Shown here: piece after piece, positions 59,405-64,000 of the stretch
How the letters are laid out: the number at the start of each line of letters is the position of its first letter
How positions within the stretch are numbered: position 1 is the first letter of the stretch
Source of the DNA: Devosia salina
GTDB taxonomy: Bacteria > Pseudomonadota > Alphaproteobacteria > Rhizobiales > Devosiaceae
Assembly (NCBI RefSeq): GCF_019504385.1
Contig: NZ_CP080590.1
Span: 1,220,001-1,284,000 of the forward strand
DNA length: 64,000 nucleotides
Direction: 5' to 3'
The notes under the pieces: generated by a model
The model's database searches: none
What the model was told of the DNA's origin: nothing
What the model saw: the letters and a program-made list of their open reading frames with translations, nothing else
Position numbers and translations under genes: made by a program

Positions 59405-60355
59405 TCACGCGGCGCGGCGGGTTCCCTTGCCGACATGGAACACGAATTCGGCGACTGCCTCGATTTCCGCTTCCTGGTCGAACAGGGCAGGGGAGCCTTG
59501 CCCGGAAATGGTGATCGCCACCGCGTCGGGGCGCCGCTTGACCATCTCCTCGAAGGTCTCGCGCCGCACCTGGTCCGTCAGCTGCGTGCGCAGCAACATC
59601 AGCGGCGCACAGCGCAGGGCGTCATAAAGCGGCCACTGGGCCACCAAGATATCGTCGAAACTGATATCCTTGATCCGATCGACGAGCCGCGTGTCGAACA
59701 ATGGGCGAGCGCGCCCCCGCTTGTCGAACCAATGGCTGCGCAAGGCGAGTGCGTCGAGCTCCGCCTCCCCGAGGCCGGGATAATCCCCCGCCAGCATGCG
59801 CCGGAATCCGGCCATCACGGCCTTGCTGCCCCGCAGGCTCGATATATGGGCCAGATTATTGCGCAGGCGCACGATGCCGCGCGAGTCCGTCACCGGGCCG
59901 GCGTCGAGCAATATGGTGCCGCCGATCTGCAGCGGGTGCTGGGCCGCCAGCGCCATCGCCACCTGGCCGCCATGGCCTTGCCCCAGGATCAGCGCGCGAC
60001 CGATTCCCAGCGCCGCCAGCACATCGGCCACGTCCTGGGCATCGCTGAGCGTGCTATAGTCGGCGCCACCTGGCCGGTCGTCCGCCCGACCGCGGCCGGG
60101 CAGATCGACAAGAACCATGGGCCACCGTCCACGTCCCAGCCGCTGGAAGTAATCGGCGAAGGCGGAAAAGTCGCTCATGTTCCGGTGATAGCCAGACAGG
60201 CACACAAGCGGCATTCCGCCTTGCCCGAAATCGCCGCGCAGATGCACGGCGGCCCTGGTGCGCGCATCGCGCAGGGCGATATGCGACACCGGCAGGCCTG
60301 AAAAGGCAGCGTGGTCGTCGGGGACAATGCGCCGGCGCGAAAACAGCGGTTTCAT
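59405..60355 (-). CDS. Alpha/beta-hydrolase fold protein lacking nucleophile and histidine
   Basis: The 316-residue protein has the hydrolase plan: P-L-V-C-L-S-G-Y-H-R-N (oxyanion strand), V-L-V-D-L-P-G-R-G-R and a nucleophile elbow region G125-Q-G127-H-G-G. The usual Ser is Gly127, and the late 'GH' position reads G-Q-G-S288. The acid position is unclear. The sequence is otherwise intact, so this could be a non-catalytic binding protein. The start at 60355 is the ATG before K-P-L-F-S-R-R-R. It is divergent from dapA. Confidence 0.85.
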   Translation of the reverse strand: MKPLFSRRRIVPDDHAAFSGLPVSHIALRDARTRAAVHLRGDFGQGGMPLVCLSGYHRNMSDFSAFADYFQRLGRGRWPMVLVDLPGRGRADDRPGGADYSTLSDAQDVADVLAALGIGRALILGQGHGGQVAMALAAQHPLQIGGTILLDAGPVTDSRGIVRLRNNLAHISSLRGSKAVMAGFRRMLAGDYPGLGEAELDALALRSHWFDKRGRARPLFDTRLVDRIKDISFDDILVAQWPLYDALRCAPLMLLRTQLTDQVRRETFEEMVKRRPDAVAITISGQGSPALFDQEAEIEAVAEFVFHVGKGTRRAA

Positions 60356-60526
60356 GCGCCCATTTACCGGCCTCTTGCAGCGAGTCACAAGGCGTTTCGC
60401 GTGCCTTGTGGCGGACCGCCGTTGAAAGTAAGGTGCGGCCCGATCGGCGCCAACCGGCGCCGTACCCTTCACACATGAGCAAGAGGCCGGACGTGTGACC
60501 GGCATCCAATTGAGGAATACCGACAA

Positions 60527-61402
60527 ATGCTGCGTGGTTCGATTACGGCACTCATCACTCCCATGCGCGATGGGGCCGTGGATGAGAAAGCCTTCGCCAG
60601 CTTTGTCGATTGGCAGATCGCCGAGGGCACACATGGTCTGGTGCCGGTGGGCACTACCGGTGAGAGCCCCACTGTCAGCCATGAAGAACATCGCCGCGTG
60701 GTCGAAATCTGCATCGAAGTGGCCAATGGCCGCGTGCCGGTCGTGGCCGGCGCCGGGTCAAACTCCACCGCCGAGGCTGTCTCGCTTGCCCAGTTCGCCG
60801 AAAAGACCGGTGCCAACGCTGTGCTGTCGGTTGTCCCCTATTACAACAAGCCCAACCAGGAAGGCCTGTTTCAGCACTTTTCGGCCATCGCCAGCGCCAT
60901 TGGCATTCCGGTCATCCTCTATTCGGTGCCCGGGCGTACCGTGGTCGACCTGACCGTGGACACCATCGCTCGCCTCCGCGATGCTCACGCCAATATCATC
61001 GGCGTCAAGGACGCAACGGGCAGCATGGAGCGCGCCACCATGCAGCGCGTCCGCCTGGGCAGTGACTTCATCCTGCTCTCGGGGGACGACAGCACCGCGC
61101 TCGGTTTCAACGCCCATGGCGGACACGGCTGTATTTCGGTGACGGCGAATGTGGCGCCGCGTCTCTGCTCGCAGATGCAGGAACTGTCGCTGGCCGGTGA
61201 TTTCATTGGCGCGCGCGCCATCAATGACAAGCTGGCCTTCCTGCACAAGGACTTGTTCATGGAGCCCAACCCGGCTCCGGCAAAATATGTGGCGAACCGC
61301 CTGAACCTCTGTGCCAACGAGATGCGGCTGCCGCTCGTGCCGGTCAGCAAGCCGACCCAGGATGCCATGGACTTTGCAATCTCGCACGCCGGCCTTATCT
61401 AG
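60527..61402 (+). CDS. dapA: 4-hydroxy-tetrahydrodipicolinate synthase
   Basis: DapA condenses pyruvate with aspartate semialdehyde in the lysine/diaminopimelate pathway. The 291-residue TIM barrel has Thr43/Thr44 in V-G-T-T-G-E-S, Tyr132 in Y-S-V-P-G-R and the Schiff-base Lys161 in G-V-K-D-A-T-G. smpB follows after a terminator. Confidence 0.98.
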   Translation: MLRGSITALITPMRDGAVDEKAFASFVDWQIAEGTHGLVPVGTTGESPTVSHEEHRRVVEICIEVANGRVPVVAGAGSNSTAEAVSLAQFAEKTGANAVLSVVPYYNKPNQEGLFQHFSAIASAIGIPVILYSVPGRTVVDLTVDTIARLRDAHANIIGVKDATGSMERATMQRVRLGSDFILLSGDDSTALGFNAHGGHGCISVTANVAPRLCSQMQELSLAGDFIGARAINDKLAFLHKDLFMEPNPAPAKYVANRLNLCANEMRLPLVPVSKPTQDAMDFAISHAGLI

Positions 61403-61418
61403 TAGGATAAGCTTTGTT

Positions 61419-61462
61419 GCCCGGCCCTCGGATGTGAGCTGAGGGCCGGGCATTTTATTTTT
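61419..61462 (+). terminator. Intrinsic terminator after dapA
   Basis: GCCCGGCCCTC (61419-61429) and GAGGGCCGGGC (61441-61451) form a perfect 11-bp stem. ATTTTATTTTT follows. Confidence 0.9.
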
Positions 61463-61479
61463 GAGAACTGATCGAGCTC

Positions 61480-61977
61480 ATGGCCAGCAAGAACGACAAG
61501 AACAAGAACGGATGGATCAGCCACGGGCAGGTGGCCGAGAACCGTCGTGCGCGTTTCGATTATGAGATCGGGGACACCATCGAGGCCGGCATCGTGCTCA
61601 CCGGAACCGAAGTCAAGTCGCTCCGCCTGGGCAAGGCGCAGATCGCGGAATCCTATGCCTCGCCCGAGCGCGGCGAACTCTGGCTGATCAACGCGCATAT
61701 ACCGGAATACCTGCAGGCCAATCGCTTCAATCACGAGGAAAAGCGCCCCCGCAAGCTGCTGGTCAGCAAGAAGCAATTGGCCAAGCTCGACCAGGAAGTT
61801 GCGCGCGCCGGTAACACCATCGTGCCGCTCAAGCTCTATTTCAACGACCAGGGCAAGGCCAAGCTGCTGATCGGGGTTGGCAAGGGCAAGAAGAATTACG
61901 ACAAGCGCGCCACCAGCCGCGAACGCGACTGGAACCGCGATAAGGCCCGCATCATGAAAGAGGGCGGGCGCGGGTAG
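61480..61977 (+). CDS. smpB: SsrA-binding protein SmpB
   Basis: SmpB delivers tmRNA to stalled ribosomes. The 165 residues show A-E-N-R-R-A-R-F-D-Y-E-I, L-x-G-T-E-V-K-S-L-R, Y-L-Q-A-N-R-F-N-H-E-E-K-R-P-R-K-L-L and the lysine-rich G-K-G-K-K-x-Y-D-K-R-x-x-x-x-x-R-D tail. The tmRNA gene is not in the window. Confidence 0.98.
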   Translation: MASKNDKNKNGWISHGQVAENRRARFDYEIGDTIEAGIVLTGTEVKSLRLGKAQIAESYASPERGELWLINAHIPEYLQANRFNHEEKRPRKLLVSKKQLAKLDQEVARAGNTIVPLKLYFNDQGKAKLLIGVGKGKKNYDKRATSRERDWNRDKARIMKEGGRG

Positions 61978-62034
61978 GGCGCAGCTCGTCCCGTCAACCC
62001 CGAGGACGGACCTTCATCTTTGACGGCAAGTGCC

Positions 62035-62586
62035 TCAGGCCTCCACCGGCCTTTGCACCTGCGGCCGGCCGACCGTCTTGGCCAGTTCCGCCACGTCGAG
62101 GAAGAAGTCTGCCTGGCGCCGGAGTTCGTCCGAGATCATCGGGGTCGAGGTTGTCAGCGTCGACACCACGGTCACGCGCTTGCCCTTGCGCTGCAGCGCC
62201 GCGACCAGGGCGGTAAAATCGCCGTCGCCTGAAAACAGCACCAGATGGTCGTAATAGGGGGCCTGCTCGAGCGCATCCACCGTCAGCTCGATATCCATAT
62301 TCCCCTTCACCTTGCGGCGCCCCATCGAGTCCGTGAACTCCTTGGCCGGCTTGGTCACCACCGTATAGCCATTGTAGTCGAGCCAGTCGATCAGCGGCCG
62401 GATCGAGGAATATTCCTGATCCTCGACCAGCGCCGTGTAATAGTTGGCGCGCAGCAGATAGGCCTTGGCGCTGAACTCGGTCAGCAGCTTTCGATAGTCG
62501 ATATCGATGCCAATCGCCTTGGACGTGGCATAGAGATTGGCGCCGTCAATAAAGAGAGCGATCTTCTCGCGCGGATCAATGGCCAT
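62035..62586 (-). CDS. NYN domain (LabA/DUF88-like) protein
   Basis: The 183-residue protein has a PIN-like NYN fold: A-L-F-I-D-G-A-N-L-Y near the N-terminus, K-G-N-M-D-I-E-L-T-V-D in the middle and L-F-S-G-D-G-D-F-T-A-L, giving the cluster of acidic residues that bind metal in putative RNases. GGGAG lies 8 nt before ATG 62586. It converges with smpB and is adjacent to rpoZ in relatives. Confidence 0.92.
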   Translation of the reverse strand: MAIDPREKIALFIDGANLYATSKAIGIDIDYRKLLTEFSAKAYLLRANYYTALVEDQEYSSIRPLIDWLDYNGYTVVTKPAKEFTDSMGRRKVKGNMDIELTVDALEQAPYYDHLVLFSGDGDFTALVAALQRKGKRVTVVSTLTTSTPMISDELRRQADFFLDVAELAKTVGRPQVQRPVEA

Positions 62587-62741
62587 GATGAACACTCCCA
62601 GGGGGCAGGGCTGCCGATGATAAAACGCCGTCCGGGACGGCCATTAATTAAATTCCGCCGAGACTTTTAATATCTTAAGTTCGGTATTCGCACATTTGGG
62701 CCCGCGCGTAAAGCGGCGACCCCGCCGCCCTTGAACCGGGA

Positions 62742-62775
62742 GGGACCCTTGTCATGAGGGTCCCCATCGTGTATT
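62742..62775 (+). promoter_or_regulatory. Inverted repeat and promoter-like pair upstream of rpoZ
   Basis: GGGACCCT (62742-62749) and AGGGTCCC (62757-62764) are perfect arms around 7 nt. CTTGTC (62748-62753) lies across the left arm and loop and is followed after 16 nt by TGTATT (62770-62775). Confidence 0.4.
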
Positions 62776-62809
62776 GCGGCCCTTCATTCCCCAAAGTGTG
62801 GAGACGTTC

Positions 62810-63178
62810 GTGGCACGCGTCACCGTTGAAGACTGCATTGAAAAGGTCGAGAATCGCTTCGATCTCGTCCTCATGGCCGCCCATCGCGCGCGCATGATTT
62901 CCTCCGGCGCGCAGATCACTGTTTCGCGTGACAACGACAAGAATCCCGTCGTTGCCCTTCGTGAAATCGGCGACGCCACCATTTCGCCCGAAGACCTGCG
63001 CGAAGATTTGATCCATTCGCTGCAGAAATATGTCGAGGTCGACGAGCCCGAGACCAGCGCTGCTCCGATGATCGAGAGCGCCGGCGACGACGACGCGATC
63101 AACTTCGACACCATCAGCGAAGAAGAGCTGCTGCGCGGCATCGAGAGCCTGGCACCCCCGGAGCGTCGCGACGACTGA
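62810..63178 (+). CDS. rpoZ: RNA polymerase omega subunit
   Basis: Omega supports assembly of RNA polymerase and, in many proteobacteria, contributes to ppGpp binding. The 122 residues start from GTG 62810 (GGAG 8 nt upstream), giving M-A-R-V-T-V-E-D-C-I-E-K-V-E-N-R-F-D-L-V-L. An acidic C-terminal tail follows. The rel gene next to it makes ppGpp, a customary pairing. Confidence 0.97.
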   Translation: MARVTVEDCIEKVENRFDLVLMAAHRARMISSGAQITVSRDNDKNPVVALREIGDATISPEDLREDLIHSLQKYVEVDEPETSAAPMIESAGDDDAINFDTISEEELLRGIESLAPPERRDD

Positions 63179-63191
63179 GAGCCGTCCCTAA

Positions 63192-63290
63192 GTGGCAAAT
63201 CTCTCCACTGGAGAGATATGAGGCGAGCAGGCCACGAAAGCTAGCTTGAGTGGCAGCTCGAATGGCATGCACTGGCCTTGCGGCGCACAG
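63192..63290 (+). repeat. Palindromic multi-hairpin element, copy 4 (after rpoZ)
   Basis: The core CAAATCTCTCC (63196-63206), act, GGAGAGATATG (63210-63220) has one mismatch. Outer arms GTGGC (63192-63196) and GCCAC (63231-63235) flank it. An extension with AGGCCA and GCTCGAATGGCA (63256-63267) is shared with the gmk copy. Confidence 0.72.
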
Positions 63291-63308
63291 TGTTCCAATT
63301 ATATCAGG

Positions 63309-63338
63309 GAGCGTCCGGCATGCGTCGGGCGCTCTTTT
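63309..63338 (+). terminator. Intrinsic terminator after rpoZ
   Basis: GAGCGTCCG (63309-63317) and CGGGCGCTC (63326-63334) with one G-T pair, then TTTT. Confidence 0.75.
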
Positions 63339-63389
63339 CATTTCCGATACAGGCGCTAAGCTTGCGGGTGCGAGCGGGCGGCTAACTCC

Positions 63390-64000
63390 ATGATGCGTCA
63401 GTACGAGCTTGTCGAGCGGGTTCAGGCTTACAACCCGAACGCCGACGAGCAATTGTTGAACAAGGCCTATGTCTACGCCATGCAGAAGCATGGCTCGCAG
63501 AAGCGTGCCTCGGGCGACCCCTATTTCAACCATCCCCTGGAAGTGGCAGCGATCCTCACCGAGCTCAAGCTCGATGATGCCTCGATCGCCGTGGGCCTCC
63601 TGCACGACACCATCGAGGACACCGACGCCACCCGCGCCGAGATCGACCAGATGTTTGGCGGCGAGATCGGCACGATTGTCGATGGCCTGACCAAGATCGA
63701 GCGTCTCAATCTGGTTTCGCGCGAGGAAGCGCAGGCCGAAAATCTCAGGAAATTGCTGCTGGCGATCAGCCAGGATGTTCGGGTGCTGCTGGTCAAGCTC
63801 GCCGACCGGCTGCACAACATGCGCACCCTGCAGTTCATGGCGCCGGAGAAGCAGCGGCGCATCGCGCAGGAAACCATGGATATCTACGCCCCGCTCGCCG
63901 GGCGCATGGGTATGCAGGACATGCGCAACGAACTCGAAGATCTCTCCTTCCGCATCCTCCAGCCCGATCACTACAAGGCGATCACGGCGCGCCTCGAGCA
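63390..64000 (+). CDS. RelA/SpoT-type (p)ppGpp synthetase/hydrolase (5' part)
   Basis: The coding region is open to the window edge (203 residues seen). The N-terminal HD hydrolase domain shows R-A-S-G-D-P-Y-F-N-H-P (His48) and L-L-H-D-T-I-E-D (His72, Asp73), then K-L-A-D-R-L-H-N-M-R-T-L. These residues support ppGpp hydrolysis; the synthetase, TGS and ACT domains lie beyond the window. Two ATGs in tandem (63390, 63393) can start it. Confidence 0.95.
   Translation, partial: MMRQYELVERVQAYNPNADEQLLNKAYVYAMQKHGSQKRASGDPYFNHPLEVAAILTELKLDDASIAVGLLHDTIEDTDATRAEIDQMFGGEIGTIVDGLTKIERLNLVSREEAQAENLRKLLLAISQDVRVLLVKLADRLHNMRTLQFMAPEKQRRIAQETMDIYAPLAGRMGMQDMRNELEDLSFRILQPDHYKAITARLE

Noticed and set aside
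1..64000. CRISPR array, prophage, transposase or integrase
   Set aside because: I found no regularly spaced repeats, no integrase or transposase motif and no att-like duplication at the tRNA-Ser gene. The palindromic elements are dispersed, not arrayed.

Overview
The window reads as chromosomal DNA of an alphaproteobacterium of the order Hyphomicrobiales (Rhizobiales), most like Devosia or a relative. This is inferred from the high G+C coding sequence, the rhizobial-type porin, the gene blocks rpsF-rpsR-rplI-dnaB-alr and fabD-fabG-acpP-fabF-mltG-yicC-gmk, the block dapA-smpB-NYN-rpoZ-rel, and promoters of the CTTG(A/C)C-N17-CTA(T/G)A type. I see no prophage, insertion sequence, CRISPR array or rRNA. 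Almost all of the sequence is coding, and one tRNA (Ser, anticodon GCT) is present.

Layout. 1-6190 (+): end of an RsmB-like methyltransferase, tspO, guaA, a YfgM-like TPR protein, der and a CNNM/CBS protein. 6187-16439 (-): GNAT, SDR, purF, cvpA, radA, a DUF1697 gene, alr, dnaB, rplI, rpsR and rpsF (purine synthesis, replication and repair, cell wall, ribosome). 16760-24477 (+): the fatty-acid block, then mltG, yicC, gmk and an MFS gene. 24485-29917 (-): an orphan gene, then rsmA, pdxA, a SurA-like gene, lptG and lptF. 30075-31135 (+): holC and yitT. 31128-36130 (-): three tandem secreted DUF4344 metallopeptidase-like genes, a cupin and an ABC-F ATPase. 36227-39365 (+): a small exported protein, ndk and a DEAD-box helicase.

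39366-50217 is a more accessory stretch. It has a SetA-like MFS, an ABM protein, a divergent MarR/DHA2 efflux pair, a PH-like membrane protein, a molybdopterin oxidoreductase, a TauE/SafE permease, a Glyoxalase_8-like protein, a DUF2147 protein, tRNA-Ser and murQ. 50447-53420 (+) is a translationally coupled GntR regulator, SIS enzyme and nagA operon facing murQ, that is, MurNAc/GlcNAc catabolism. 53986-59384 (+) concerns the envelope: a porin, a 1061-residue OmpA protein with seven internal repeats, a 43-residue membrane peptide and a membrane-anchored HhH protein. 60527-64000 (+ except the alpha/beta-hydrolase and NYN genes) holds dapA, smpB, rpoZ and the start of rel.

The least ordinary items are: a family of palindromic, multi-hairpin elements right after guaA, gmk, ndk and rpoZ; a ~105-nt imperfect hairpin between rpsR and rplI; the DUF4344 triplet; the seven-repeat OmpA module with its tiny coupled partner; and an alpha/beta-hydrolase that lacks both the nucleophile Ser and the His.
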